Assembly: GCA_035626515.1 (NCBI GenBank)
Contig: DASPNM010000021.1
Span: 1-29,090, forward strand
Direction: 5' to 3'
Source of the DNA: DASPNM01 sp035626515
GTDB taxonomy: Bacteria > Bacteroidota > Bacteroidia > Chitinophagales > Chitinophagaceae
Length of the DNA: 29,090 nucleotides
In this document: positions 7,686-17,220 of the stretch, piece after piece
Numbering within the stretch: the first letter of the stretch is position 1
Layout of the letters: every line of letters starts with the position of its first letter
The notes under the pieces: generated by a model
Databases searched by the model: none
The model's input: the letters and a program-made list of their open reading frames with translations, nothing else
What the model was told of the DNA's origin: nothing
Position numbers and translations under genes: made by a program

Positions 7686-8807
7686 ATGATGAAAGCCGGT
7701 ATTCTCGGTGGCGGCCAGCTCGGTCGTATGCTGCTCCAGGCAGCCGCCAATTACCCGGTGGAAACTTTTGTTCTGGAAAACGATGCCGATTGCCCCGCAG
7801 CTCATCTCTGCCATCATTTTACAGGGGGCAGCATCCGCGACTTTGAAGCGGTCTATCGTTTCGGCTGCCAGGTGGATGTGCTGACCGTTGAAATTGAAAA
7901 TGTAAACATCGAAGCGCTGGAGCGTCTTGAGCAGGAAGGCCGCCGCGTTATCCCAAAACCTTCGGTGCTGCGCACGATTCGCAATAAGATCCTTCAAAAA
8001 GAATATTACCGAACACATTCCATTCCCACGGCGGATTTCTTCATCACCAACAATCGAAGCGAATTGTCGCAACACCGGCGATTCCTTCCCGCAGTACACA
8101 AGATTGGCGAAGGAGGGTACGATGGCCGCGGCGTGCGGGTGCTCGCCACGGAGGCAGATCTCGACAGCGGCTTTGACGCCCCCGCAGTGCTCGAGAAAAA
8201 GATCGAGGTGCAGAAAGAACTGGCCGTCATGATCGCGGTGAACGACACCGGCAACACCGCGATCTATCCCCCTGTAGAAATGCATTTCGACCCGGCCCTC
8301 AACCTCCTCGACTACCAGCTTTCGCCGGCCCGGATAAATGCTGAAGCCGCCGAGAAGGCACGCACGGTTGCCCTGGAAGTAGTGAAACATTTCACTTCGC
8401 CGGGAATTTTTGCCGTGGAGCTTTTCATCACGGCCGACGGGGGGGTATACGTGAACGAAACCGCTCCCAGAGTCCACAACAGTGGCCACCATACCATAGA
8501 AGCGCATTTCAGCTCGCAGTTTGACATGGCATGGCGCATCCTGCTGGGACTGCCCCTAGGCAATTCCGAAGCGGTTCTTCCTTCGGCAATGGTGAACATC
8601 GTCGGAGCTGATGGCAGCAAAGGGCCTGTAAGCTACCGCGGACTGAACGAGGTGCTTAAAATGAAAAATGCATTTGTGCATTTGTACGGAAAAAAAGAAA
8701 CACGTCCGGGCAGGAAAATGGGACACGTAACTTTGCTCGGAACGAACCTCGAGGAATTGGCCGCGCAGGCAGCGAAGATCCGGTCAACTCTTATTGCGCA
8801 AAGCTGA
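7686..8807 (+). CDS. purK: 5-(carboxyamino)imidazole ribonucleotide synthase (PurK)
   Basis: A 373-residue ATP-grasp enzyme that makes N5-carboxyaminoimidazole ribonucleotide from AIR, ATP and bicarbonate in purine synthesis. AGILGGGQLGRMLLQAA is the N-terminal PurK signature, followed by DVLTVEIENVNIEALE, the ATP-grasp glycine-rich loop KIGEGGYDGRGV, and the metal-binding VELFITADGGVYVNETAPR then HNSGHHTIEA. Length is as expected. Two adjacent ATGs (7686 and 7689) are possible starts; both lie just downstream of a -7 promoter element. Its partner purE is 5.8 kb downstream on the same strand, separated by an RND efflux operon rather than adjacent as is common. Confidence 0.95.
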   Translation: MMKAGILGGGQLGRMLLQAAANYPVETFVLENDADCPAAHLCHHFTGGSIRDFEAVYRFGCQVDVLTVEIENVNIEALERLEQEGRRVIPKPSVLRTIRNKILQKEYYRTHSIPTADFFITNNRSELSQHRRFLPAVHKIGEGGYDGRGVRVLATEADLDSGFDAPAVLEKKIEVQKELAVMIAVNDTGNTAIYPPVEMHFDPALNLLDYQLSPARINAEAAEKARTVALEVVKHFTSPGIFAVELFITADGGVYVNETAPRVHNSGHHTIEAHFSSQFDMAWRILLGLPLGNSEAVLPSAMVNIVGADGSKGPVSYRGLNEVLKMKNAFVHLYGKKETRPGRKMGHVTLLGTNLEELAAQAAKIRSTLIAQS

Positions 8808-8935
8808 GCTTTGTTCTCCTTTTATCCATTATCGTCGCCGCTGGTACTGCACCAGAAAGAAGATCAGGGTTTTATCGTCTAAAATAGCGGCCGATCTTTA
8901 ACTTTATCGCTTAAATACGGAAGGAACGAGCACAC

Positions 8936-9997
8936 ATGAGAAAACTCGCTATTTGCAGCGCCCTCATTCTTACCGCCTGTCTTTTGCTGCATTGTGGTAA
9001 AAAAGAGAAGAAGTCCGTTGCGCAGACACAACAGGGCGGCAGCAAGCCTCCTCCGATGCGCGTAGACGTATACGTGATCCGTCCGCGTCCGCTGACCGAG
9101 AACCTGGAACTGCCCGGGAGCCTCATCGCGAATGAAGCCACGGAGATCCACCCCGAGATTTCGGGGCGCGTAGTCATGCTGAACGTGCGGGAAGGTTCGG
9201 TGGTAGCCCGGGGAACCGTGCTCGCGAAGCTTTACGACGGAGACCTCCAGGCGCAGTTGCGGAAACTGCAGACGCAACTCGCTATTGCGCAGCAAAACGA
9301 GCACCGTTCGGCCGAGCTGCTGAAGATCCAGGGAATCAGCCGGCAGGATTATGACATGAGTTTGCTAAACGTAAACAACATAAAAGCGGATATGGACCTC
9401 GTCCGCGCGAACATTTCGAAGACCGTGATCCGGGCTCCTTTCACAGGCAGGCTCGGGTTGAAAAACATCAGTCCCGGAGCTTTTGTAACACCGCAAACCG
9501 TGATTGCCACCATCCGGCAGACAAACCAGCTGAAGCTGGATTTCACGCTCCCCGAAAAATATACCGGGCGCATCCGGCCGGGACACACGGTGAGTTTCCG
9601 CGTCGAGGGAAATCAAAAAACTTACGGGGCAAAAGTGATGGCCCTGGAATCGGGAATTACCGAAAATACCCGCACCCTGAACGTGCGGGCGCTGGTGATG
9701 AATCCGGGCGATGAGCTGGTGCCCGGCACCTTTGCGCGGGTGATCACTCATTTTCCTGCCGACAGCGGTGCGATCATGGTCCCCACACAGGCCATACTGC
9801 CGCAGGCCCGCGGAAAGAAACTCGTGCTCTACAAATCGGGCACCGCCATTTTCGCCGACGTGGTGACGGGTATCCGCGATACGAGCCACGTTCAGATCGT
9901 TGATGGCAGGGTAAAGGCAGGGGATACCGTGGTCACCACGGGACTGCTTTCGGTGCGGCCGGAATCAAAGATCCAGGTGAACCGGGTAATTAATTAA
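8936..9997 (+). CDS. RND efflux periplasmic adaptor (membrane fusion protein), lipoprotein
   Basis: A 353-residue AcrA/MexA-type adaptor that links inner-membrane pump to outer-membrane channel. The N-terminus is a lipoprotein-type signal: candidate lipidated cysteines are C15 (ILTAC) and C20 (LLHCGKKEKK). C20 is followed directly by charged residues, as expected for the mature end, while C15 has the better -1 residue. The biotinyl-lipoyl half-motifs are EIHPEISGRVVMLNVREGSVV and, after a helical hairpin of about 70 residues, VIRAPFTGRLGLKNISPGAFV. A beta-barrel and membrane-proximal domain follow. It is the first gene of a three-gene efflux operon, 51 bp before the pump gene. The 128 bp upstream contain only a near-match -7 element (TAACTTTA, 8899-8906). 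Confidence 0.92.
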   Translation: MRKLAICSALILTACLLLHCGKKEKKSVAQTQQGGSKPPPMRVDVYVIRPRPLTENLELPGSLIANEATEIHPEISGRVVMLNVREGSVVARGTVLAKLYDGDLQAQLRKLQTQLAIAQQNEHRSAELLKIQGISRQDYDMSLLNVNNIKADMDLVRANISKTVIRAPFTGRLGLKNISPGAFVTPQTVIATIRQTNQLKLDFTLPEKYTGRIRPGHTVSFRVEGNQKTYGAKVMALESGITENTRTLNVRALVMNPGDELVPGTFARVITHFPADSGAIMVPTQAILPQARGKKLVLYKSGTAIFADVVTGIRDTSHVQIVDGRVKAGDTVVTTGLLSVRPESKIQVNRVIN

Positions 9998-10048
9998 CGC
10001 GCGTGAATCGCACGTGAAAAAAATAGCTCTTACCGAGCAAAACCTACG

Positions 10049-13000
10049 ATGAATATTTCAGAGCTCAGCCTGCGGAGGCCGGTACTGGCGATCGTGATGA
10101 ACATTCTGATCGTGCTGTTCGGAGCCATTGGCTTTAAGTTCCTCGGCGTGCGCGATTATCCCGCGCTCGATTCACCCAACATCAGCGTACGCACTTCCTA
10201 TCCCGGCGCGAATGCAGAAATCATCGAGACCCAGATCACAGAGCCGCTGGAAAAGGCGGTCAACGGGATCGCCGGCATCCGCAACATCACGTCGCAGAGC
10301 TCACAGAGCAGCAGCAACATCAACGTAGAATTTGAGCTCGGCGCAGACCTGGAATCGGCGGCGAATGACGTGCGCGACAAAGTTTCGCAGGCGCAACGTT
10401 CGCTCCCTTCTGATCTCGACGCGCCGCCGGTAGTCTCGAAGGCCGACAACAGTTCCGACCCGGTGATCATCATGCTCGTTCAGAGCAACCTCAGGAATTC
10501 ACTCGAGATAACAGAATTCGCAAACAACAACCTGGTGGAGCGGCTGCAGACCGTTCCGGGGGTGAGCGGTGTCAATATCTGGGGCGAAAAGAAATACGCT
10601 ATGCGCATCTGGTTCGATCCGGAAAAGCTGAGCGCTTATTCACTGACGCCCTCCGATGTGCAGCGCGCCATGTTCGAGCAGAACGTGGAACTGCCTTCGG
10701 GAAAAATCGCGGGAACCAACACCGAGCTTTCCATTCGCACGTTCGGGCGACTGAACACGGAAGAGGATTTCAATAATCTCATTGTGAAAAGCATGCCCGG
10801 CTCCGATGTGCGGCTGAAAGACATCGGAGAAGCCGTCCTCGGCCCCGAGAACGAGGAAAGCGTGCTTAAAGAGAGCGGTATCCCGATGATCGCCGTGGCG
10901 GTGATCCCGCAGCCCGGTTCCAATTACATCGCCATTGCCGACGAGATCTACCGCCGTTTCGAGCAGATCAAAAGAGAGATCCCGGAGGATATACGGCTCG
11001 AGATCTCTTACGACCAGACACAGTACATCCGAAATTCCATCAGCGAGGTAAAAGAAACCCTGATCGTCGCCTTTGTGCTCGTGGTCATCATTATCTTTCT
11101 GTTCTTTCGCGAATGGCTGATCGCCATCCGGCCGCTCATCGATATCCCCGTCTCGCTGATCGGCGCCTTCTTTATTATGTATGTGAGCGGGTTTACGATC
11201 AACGTGCTCACGCTGCTTGCCATCGTACTCGCCACGGGCCTGGTCGTTGACGACGGTATCGTAGTCACGGAAAACATTTTTAAGAAAATGGAAAGGGGAA
11301 TGAACAAATGGCAGGCCGCCAAGGAAGGTTCCCGCGAAATTTATTTCGCCGTCATTGCCACTTCCATCACGCTGGCTGTCGTTTTCCTTCCAATCATTTT
11401 CCTACAGGGCTTCGTCGGCCGGTTATTCCGTGAATTCGGCATCGTCGTCGCCGGTGCGGTGCTGATTTCCGCCTTCGTGTCGCTTACGCTCACTCCTGTA
11501 CTGAACGTTTACCTCAGCCGCAAGGGAGACGTGCACCGGCATTCGTGGTTTTATGTGCGCACGGAACCTTTCTTCCGTGGACTTGAAGATTTTTATCGCC
11601 GCAACCTTGCCCGTTTCGTGAAGCATCGATGGCTGGCCTTCGTGATTATCGGAATTTCTTTTGGGATTATTTTCTTTATTGGCCGAAACCTGCAGTCGGA
11701 ACTGGCCCCGCTCGAAGATCGCAGCGGTTTTCGTCTTTCCCTTACCGCCCCGGAGGGAACGTCGTACGACGCGATGGACAGGTTCGTCGACCGGGTGAGC
11801 AATTTTCTGATCGATTCGGTGCCGGAAAAACGCTATATGGTGAGCATGACCTCACCGGGATTTCAGACCGGCGCTGCGAATTCGGGGTTCATCCGTGTAG
11901 CGCTGGTACCGCCTGCGGAACGCGAGCGCAGCCAGCAGGATATCGTGAACTGGGTGAATAAGAACCTTTCCCGGTTCAGCGAGGGAAGAGCTTTCGCGAT
12001 CCAGGAGCAAACGATCTCGGTAAACCGCCGCCAGGGCCAGCCTGTGCAGTTTGTCGTGCAGAATGTAAACTCGGAAAAGATCAGGCAGGTGTTGCCCAAA
12101 TTCCTGGAAGAGGCCAACAAGAATCCAACATTTGTTGGAGTAGATGCGGATCTGAAGTTCAATAAGCCTGAACTGCGCGTGAATATCGACCGGATGAAGG
12201 CAAGTGCCCTCGGGGTGAGCGTGCAGGATATTTCTGAAACACTCCAGCTCGCGCTGAGCAACCGAAGGCTTGGTTATTTCACGAAGGATGGAAAACAATA
12301 CCAGGTGATCGGCCAGGTAGAGCGGATCAATCGCGACGACCCTGCCGACCTGAAAAGTATTTACGTGCGCAACGTGCAGGGGCAGCCGATCTCGCTCGAC
12401 AACCTGGTGAGCTTTTCGGAAGACATTACCCCACCCACCATTTACCATTTCAACCGCTACAAGTCTGCCACCATCTCGGCAGGCCTCGCCCCCGGAAAGA
12501 CCATCGGGGATGGTATCGACGAAATGCGGAAGATTGCCGACAATCTTTTGGACGACAGTTTTTCGACAGCGCTTTCAGGCCCTTCGCGTGATTTCGCCGA
12601 AAGCTCCGGGAATACTTCGTTCGCGTTCTTCCTGGCGCTGGTGCTGATCTTTTTGGTGCTGGCCGCCCAGTTTGAAAGTTTTATTGATCCGCTGACCATA
12701 ATGTTTACCGTGCCACTTGCGCTCGCCGGTGCGGTGCTTTCGCTCTGGATCTTTGGGCACACACTGAACATTTTCTCACAGATAGGGATGATCATGCTGA
12801 TAGGCCTTGTGACCAAGAATGGGATTTTGATCGTTGAATTCGCAAATCAAAAACAGTTGAAAGGAGTGAACAAGCGAACAGCCGCCGTAGAAGCTGCAGT
12901 AGGACGTTTCCGTCCCATCCTGATGACCAGCCTGGCCATGTCGCTCGGCGCATTGCCTTTGGCGCTTTCGCTTGGCGACGCCTCGACGAGCCGTATACCG

Positions 13001-13147
13001 CTGGGAGTAGTGATCGTAGGCGGCATCCTGTTCTCGCTGGTACTGACACTCTTCGTCATCCCGGCCATGTATACTTACCTGTCCACAAAAAAGAAAAAAA
13101 GCGCATTGGATACAGAAGAAACCATAACACCGGAGGCAGAGATATGA
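10049..13147 (+). CDS. RND family efflux transporter, inner-membrane pump (AcrB/HAE1 type)
   Basis: A 1032-residue RND permease, full length for the family. It uses the proton gradient to export hydrophobic or amphiphilic compounds. The N-terminus (SELSLRRPVLAIVMN) leads into the first membrane helix. TM4 contains the paired proton-relay aspartates D401-D402 (TGLVVDDGIVVTEN) and TM10 the essential lysine K923 (IGLVTKNGILIVEFAN), so it appears functional and of the drug (HAE1) rather than heavy-metal branch. Two large periplasmic loops are present (residues about 35-330 and 550-850). Substrate cannot be inferred. The stop overlaps the next gene's start by 4 bp (ATGA), showing coupling with the outer-membrane channel. 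Confidence 0.96.
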   Translation: MNISELSLRRPVLAIVMNILIVLFGAIGFKFLGVRDYPALDSPNISVRTSYPGANAEIIETQITEPLEKAVNGIAGIRNITSQSSQSSSNINVEFELGADLESAANDVRDKVSQAQRSLPSDLDAPPVVSKADNSSDPVIIMLVQSNLRNSLEITEFANNNLVERLQTVPGVSGVNIWGEKKYAMRIWFDPEKLSAYSLTPSDVQRAMFEQNVELPSGKIAGTNTELSIRTFGRLNTEEDFNNLIVKSMPGSDVRLKDIGEAVLGPENEESVLKESGIPMIAVAVIPQPGSNYIAIADEIYRRFEQIKREIPEDIRLEISYDQTQYIRNSISEVKETLIVAFVLVVIIIFLFFREWLIAIRPLIDIPVSLIGAFFIMYVSGFTINVLTLLAIVLATGLVVDDGIVVTENIFKKMERGMNKWQAAKEGSREIYFAVIATSITLAVVFLPIIFLQGFVGRLFREFGIVVAGAVLISAFVSLTLTPVLNVYLSRKGDVHRHSWFYVRTEPFFRGLEDFYRRNLARFVKHRWLAFVIIGISFGIIFFIGRNLQSELAPLEDRSGFRLSLTAPEGTSYDAMDRFVDRVSNFLIDSVPEKRYMVSMTSPGFQTGAANSGFIRVALVPPAERERSQQDIVNWVNKNLSRFSEGRAFAIQEQTISVNRRQGQPVQFVVQNVNSEKIRQVLPKFLEEANKNPTFVGVDADLKFNKPELRVNIDRMKASALGVSVQDISETLQLALSNRRLGYFTKDGKQYQVIGQVERINRDDPADLKSIYVRNVQGQPISLDNLVSFSEDITPPTIYHFNRYKSATISAGLAPGKTIGDGIDEMRKIADNLLDDSFSTALSGPSRDFAESSGNTSFAFFLALVLIFLVLAAQFESFIDPLTIMFTVPLALAGAVLSLWIFGHTLNIFSQIGMIMLIGLVTKNGILIVEFANQKQLKGVNKRTAAVEAAVGRFRPILMTSLAMSLGALPLALSLGDASTSRIPLGVVIVGGILFSLVLTLFVIPAMYTYLSTKKKKSALDTEETITPEAEI

Positions 13148-14463
13148 GAGTATTGTCGAGGGCCGTTCTTTTCCTGTCCCTGATCCCCGCTGCCGCAAAT
13201 GCGCAGCAGCTGCTCACGCTGGAGGAGGCAATTGCAGCCACGCTCAAAAACAATTACGATATTTTACTGGCGAAGAACGATTCTTCGGCGGCGGCCATTG
13301 ATTATTCCTACCGAAACGCTGCTCTCTTTCCCCGCCTGAACGGCAACCTGGGAACAACCTGGTTCAACAACAACACGAAGCAGATCCTGTCCGACGGCAC
13401 CAAGCGGGAAAGCAAAGGACTCCGCTCCAACAATGTGCTCGCCCAGCTCGCCCTGAACTGGACCCTTTTTGATGGACTTAAAATGTTTGCCACGCGCGAC
13501 AAACTCGCGGAATTCGTAAAGCTCGGCGAGCTCGCTGTGAAGAACCAGGTGATCAGCTCCGTGGCCCACGTGATCACTACTTATTACAGTATCGTTCGAC
13601 AGAAGCAACAGCTTCGCGCTATCGAGGAACAGATGGGCCTGAACCAGGAACGCGTGAAGCTGGCACAATACAAGCTCGACATCGGCGCCGGAACGAAGCC
13701 CGACGTGCTGCAGGCGCAGGTGGACCTGAACGCACAGAAGGCGGCGCAGCTGCAGCAGCAGACTCTGATCGGCCAGCTCAAGGAGGAGCTCAACCAGCTG
13801 ATGCGGATTCCCCCTGGCGGCGCCGACTACGACGTGCCGGATTCGATTCCGCTGAACAGGCACCTGGTGCTTGTGGACATCCAAAGCACCGCCGATCGCG
13901 AAAACCCCACCCTCCTGATTGCGCAGAAGAACATCGACATCGCGGGACTTGCCCTTAAAGAGAGAAGAGCAGAAAGATTTCCGACGGTTTCGCTAAACGC
14001 AGCGTATAATTTCAACCGGAACAGGAACCGCGCGGTGATCAACACATTCTCTACTTTGTTCAACCGCAATTATGGGTTCAATTACGGCTTCACGGCAACC
14101 ATACCCATCTTCAATAACTTCAACACGCGGCGCCTGATTCAGCAGGCGGAGCTGGACGTCCAGTATTTCCGGCTTTCTTATGAGAACCAGCGTTCCCTTG
14201 TCAGTCTCGCCGTGATCCGCGCGTACAGGAATTACGAACAGCTGCTGAAGGCCCTGGAGCTAGAAGAGTCCAACATCGTGCTTGCAAAAGAGAACGTGGA
14301 TATCATCTTCCAGATCTACCGGCTGGGGGCTACCACCTACATTCAATTGCGTGAAGCACAGAAAAGCCTGGAAGACGCGTACACAAGACTGATCAATGCG
14401 CGCTACAATACGAAGTTGGCCGAAACCGAACTCCTGCGGCTCAAAGGCGAGCTCGTTCACTGA
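13144..14463 (+). CDS. TolC-family outer-membrane efflux channel
   Basis: A 439-residue outer-membrane factor. Residues 1-20 form a signal peptide ending AANA|Q. The mature protein shows the two-fold repeat of the family: LTLEEAIAATLKNNYDILLAKND at the N-terminus opens the first half, and long alpha-helical coiled-coil segments (QEQ/AQ-rich, residues about 155-215 and 360-430) alternate with beta-strand pairs such as RFPTVSLNAAYNFN and YGFNYGFTATIPIFNNFNTR. It provides the exit duct for the adjacent pump. Start overlaps the pump stop by 4 bp. It closes the efflux operon; purE begins about 100 bp further on. No regulator gene accompanies this operon in the window. Confidence 0.93.
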   Translation: MRVLSRAVLFLSLIPAAANAQQLLTLEEAIAATLKNNYDILLAKNDSSAAAIDYSYRNAALFPRLNGNLGTTWFNNNTKQILSDGTKRESKGLRSNNVLAQLALNWTLFDGLKMFATRDKLAEFVKLGELAVKNQVISSVAHVITTYYSIVRQKQQLRAIEEQMGLNQERVKLAQYKLDIGAGTKPDVLQAQVDLNAQKAAQLQQQTLIGQLKEELNQLMRIPPGGADYDVPDSIPLNRHLVLVDIQSTADRENPTLLIAQKNIDIAGLALKERRAERFPTVSLNAAYNFNRNRNRAVINTFSTLFNRNYGFNYGFTATIPIFNNFNTRRLIQQAELDVQYFRLSYENQRSLVSLAVIRAYRNYEQLLKALELEESNIVLAKENVDIIFQIYRLGATTYIQLREAQKSLEDAYTRLINARYNTKLAETELLRLKGELVH

Positions 14464-14565
14464 TTATGCCCAAATCCGAATATGCGGGCTGGAAAAAAAT
14501 GGTCAAATTTGTGAGGTGCGGGATAATGTGTGAAAGAAAAGCTGAACTTAAAACCAGACAGCGCC

Positions 14566-15078
14566 ATGCATCCTCTAGTCGGCATCATCATGGGCAGTGA
14601 CAGTGATCTCCCCGTCATGCAGGCGGCTGCCGATGTGCTTAAGAAATTCGAAATTCCCCACGAAGTGACCGTTGTCTCGGCGCACCGCACCCCCGAACGC
14701 ATGATGGATTACGCGCGCAAAGCCCGGGAGCGCGGGCTGAAAGTGATCATTGCAGGCGCAGGCGGGGCAGCCCATTTGCCGGGAATGATCGCCTCGGTAA
14801 CTACCCTCCCGGTCATTGGCGTACCGATCAAATCTTCGAACTCTATTGACGGCTGGGACTCGGTACTTTCCATACTTCAAATGCCAAACGGGGTACCTGT
14901 CGCCACCGTCGCGCTTAATGCCGCCGGCAACGCGGCCATTCTTGCTTCAGAAATCCTGGGTACACAGGATGAACAAATTGCCAGCCGCCTCGCGGACTAC
15001 AAGGCGTCCCTCCAAAACGACGTGATTGGAAAAGTGGAAAAGCTCCGAAAAGAGGGATGGGAAAACCAGTTTGACTAG
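14566..15078 (+). CDS. purE: N5-carboxyaminoimidazole ribonucleotide mutase (PurE)
   Basis: A 170-residue class I PurE, which rearranges N5-CAIR to 4-carboxy-AIR, the step after PurK. Visible signature: VGIIMGSDSDLPVM, VSAHRTPERMMDYA with the conserved catalytic His (H40), AGAGGAAHLPGMIAS, LPVIGVPIKSSNSIDGWDSVL, and LQMPNGVPVATVALNAAGNAA. I chose ATG 14566 because the family motif starts four residues later; an in-frame GTG at 14530 would add 12 residues not typical of the family. A near-match promoter element (CAAATTTG, 14504-14511) lies upstream. It is followed after 9 bp by the caspase-family gene, so the two may be co-transcribed. Confidence 0.94.
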   Translation: MHPLVGIIMGSDSDLPVMQAAADVLKKFEIPHEVTVVSAHRTPERMMDYARKARERGLKVIIAGAGGAAHLPGMIASVTTLPVIGVPIKSSNSIDGWDSVLSILQMPNGVPVATVALNAAGNAAILASEILGTQDEQIASRLADYKASLQNDVIGKVEKLRKEGWENQFD

Positions 15079-15087
15079 ATCCACCGT

Positions 15088-17217
15088 ATGAGAAAACATA
15101 TTTTCACCGTCTTTTTAACCGTTTTGGTTGTGTCGGCTCAGGCACAACGGCCGCTTGTGGGACGAGATACTTCTGTGTCCGGTCCGCAAACCTTTGCCAT
15201 CATCGTGGGTATTTCGAATTATAAATACGTGAAGCCTTTGCAGTTCGCCGACAAGGACGCAGAACTGTTTCGCGACTATCTTAAATCGCCTGCCGGCGGC
15301 AACGTAAAAGACGACAACATCTTTTGCCTGCTGAATGAAAAAGCGAGTAATGCGAATTTCTGGGGTAAAGGGTTTCAATGGCTGCGGGCGAAGCGCCTAC
15401 AGAAAGGCGACCGCCTGTTTATTTACCTCGCGGGACACGGGGACGCAATTGACGAGGATCAGTTCTTCTTTCTCGGATATGATTGCAACCCGGCAGGTGA
15501 TAAAAACAATTATTTGGTGAGCGGAGCTATCCAGCTCTTCAACCTCAAAAAAAAGATCGCAGCGGAGACAGCGCGCGGCGTGGAGGTAGTCTTTATCATG
15601 GACGCCTGCCGCTCCAATGAGCTTCCGGGCGGAACAGAGGGGCTCAGTTTCCTGAACACCGCTATTACGCAGAAAAAAGCAGGTGAGATCATGATGCTTG
15701 CCACGGGCGCGGGCCAGGAGGCCCTGGAAGATTCACGCATCGGCAACGGTCATGGATTGTTCAGCTATTATCTCGTGGACGGACTCAGCGGACTGGCGGA
15801 TTCGAAAACGTCACCGGACCGCCGGGTAAGTCTCGAGGAAATCGAGAATTATGTGGAGCAAAACGTGCCGCGCATCGCGCAGCAATTGTTCAAAAGAAAA
15901 CAGGATCCCTATTTCTGCTGCTCGGAAAAAAACCAGCAGGTGATCAGCCGCGTGGATTCATCCTACCTGCTGCAGTGGATGAAAAGGAGAAGTTCCCTGC
16001 AGTCCGCACCCGAAGCTCGATTTATTCCGGCGCCTGCTGCTGACACCGCGCTGCTCAGCCTGTTTCGCCGTTTCAACACCGCCGTGCAGAACAAAACCAC
16101 TGCCGGCAGGAATGAGGCGGAACGTTATTACAACGAGCTGGAATCAAAATATGCATCGAGCCCCTACACAGCCGATGCCCGTTCGTCGCTCGCGGTCGCC
16201 TATCTCGATTTCGCGCAGCAGGAAATTGATGATTACCTCGCCTGCAGCCAGACAGACCAGGGCGCAATGCAGGAATCAGCAGCGCGGCTCGAACGGGCGA
16301 TTCAACTTTTCCAGGCCGACGATGAGGATTTCGCCGCCAGCCTGATGCATCGGCTTTGCCTGCTGAAGGCCGCCACCGGCGATGCGCTCGCCATACACAA
16401 CGCACACCGGGCACTGAACATACACCCGCAGGGAAGCTACATACTGAATCAGCTTGCCCGCCTGCATTTGCAGTTCGGAAACCGGGACAGCGCGTATCAT
16501 TATGCCCGCCGGGCGAAGCAGGTAGCCCCGAAATGGGCGTGTGCCGCAACCACTTTTGACCTGATTCAAAGAGCGGTTGATTCCTCAAGGAAGAAAAAAG
16601 AAGTGCCGGCACGCAGGGTCACTATCGGTTTTTCAGTGGGTGCCGGCGCTGCGTTTAGCACCGTGAGATTTTCAAAAAGCAACTGGCGACAGGGAAATAT
16701 CAACTACAATGACAGCCTCAACAATATCACTACCTCCGGCGGGGGCCGTGCCGAGCTCGGCGCCTTTCTGCAGTGGCAAGCCGGCACCATGGTCGCTTTT
16801 CGGCCCGATATCCGGCTTGTATTCGACCGATCTTCTGTCGATTACGAACGAAAACCCGCGGCAGGTGTACCCGTTATCGAGAAAAAGGTTCTGAACCGGA
16901 CGTTGCTAAATCTTTCCCTTCCTGTGCAGTTTCGTTTCGGTCGCCGGAACACGGTGCCTTATTTGCTCGCAGGACCAGCCTTCGCGCTGCAATTGAATAG
17001 GGCTGACACGGTGCTCGCCCCGAAAAAATTGGACATGCAGGGCCAGGTCGCGCTGGGCCTGGAAATTCGAGGTCCGCGGCTGATAGTCTCGCCGGAGCTG
17101 AAGTATGGTCACGGCTTCAGTAACCTGAAAGGTAGCCGCAGCAATCTTTATCTCAATACAATTTCGGAGCTCCAAAACAGGTCACTCGTCTTCACGGTTT
17201 ACCTGCGAAAACGGTGA
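15088..17217 (+). CDS. Caspase-family protease with tetratricopeptide-like middle and C-terminal outer-membrane beta-barrel
   Basis: A 709-residue protein. Residues 1-19 are a signal peptide (VSAQA|Q). Residues about 34-290 are a caspase/peptidase C14-like domain: FAIIVGISNYKYVKPL opens it, the catalytic His is H117 in FIYLAGHGD and the catalytic Cys C174 in VVFIMDACRSN, so the His-Cys dyad is intact. Residues about 320-495 are helical with repeat character (AERYYNELESKY, LNQLARLHLQFGNRDSAYHYARRAKQVAP), resembling TPRs. Residues about 508-709 alternate as beta strands with aromatic/hydrophobic faces (VTIGFSVGAGAAF, LLNLSLPVQFRFGRRNTVPYLLAGPAF, SLVFTVYLRKR), as in PorT-like Bacteroidota barrels. 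This implies a protease tethered at the outer membrane. Function is unknown; the dyad and barrel are seen, the location is inferred. Confidence 0.85.
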   Translation: MRKHIFTVFLTVLVVSAQAQRPLVGRDTSVSGPQTFAIIVGISNYKYVKPLQFADKDAELFRDYLKSPAGGNVKDDNIFCLLNEKASNANFWGKGFQWLRAKRLQKGDRLFIYLAGHGDAIDEDQFFFLGYDCNPAGDKNNYLVSGAIQLFNLKKKIAAETARGVEVVFIMDACRSNELPGGTEGLSFLNTAITQKKAGEIMMLATGAGQEALEDSRIGNGHGLFSYYLVDGLSGLADSKTSPDRRVSLEEIENYVEQNVPRIAQQLFKRKQDPYFCCSEKNQQVISRVDSSYLLQWMKRRSSLQSAPEARFIPAPAADTALLSLFRRFNTAVQNKTTAGRNEAERYYNELESKYASSPYTADARSSLAVAYLDFAQQEIDDYLACSQTDQGAMQESAARLERAIQLFQADDEDFAASLMHRLCLLKAATGDALAIHNAHRALNIHPQGSYILNQLARLHLQFGNRDSAYHYARRAKQVAPKWACAATTFDLIQRAVDSSRKKKEVPARRVTIGFSVGAGAAFSTVRFSKSNWRQGNINYNDSLNNITTSGGGRAELGAFLQWQAGTMVAFRPDIRLVFDRSSVDYERKPAAGVPVIEKKVLNRTLLNLSLPVQFRFGRRNTVPYLLAGPAFALQLNRADTVLAPKKLDMQGQVALGLEIRGPRLIVSPELKYGHGFSNLKGSRSNLYLNTISELQNRSLVFTVYLRKR

Positions 17218-17220
17218 ACG

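Noticed and set aside
7632..8507. 291-codon open frame on the minus strand opposite purK
   Set aside because: purK carries the ATP-grasp motifs; the antisense frame runs over the divergent promoter region and lacks any motif.
14530..14565. GTG 14530 as purE start
   Set aside because: The added 12 residues are atypical for PurE; the motif VGIIMGS starts just after ATG 14566.
15088..17217. Caspase-family gene considered as part of a CRISPR- or gasdermin-linked defence system
   Set aside because: It has an export signal and a barrel-like C-terminus, and no gasdermin, CRISPR effector or nuclease gene lies nearby.
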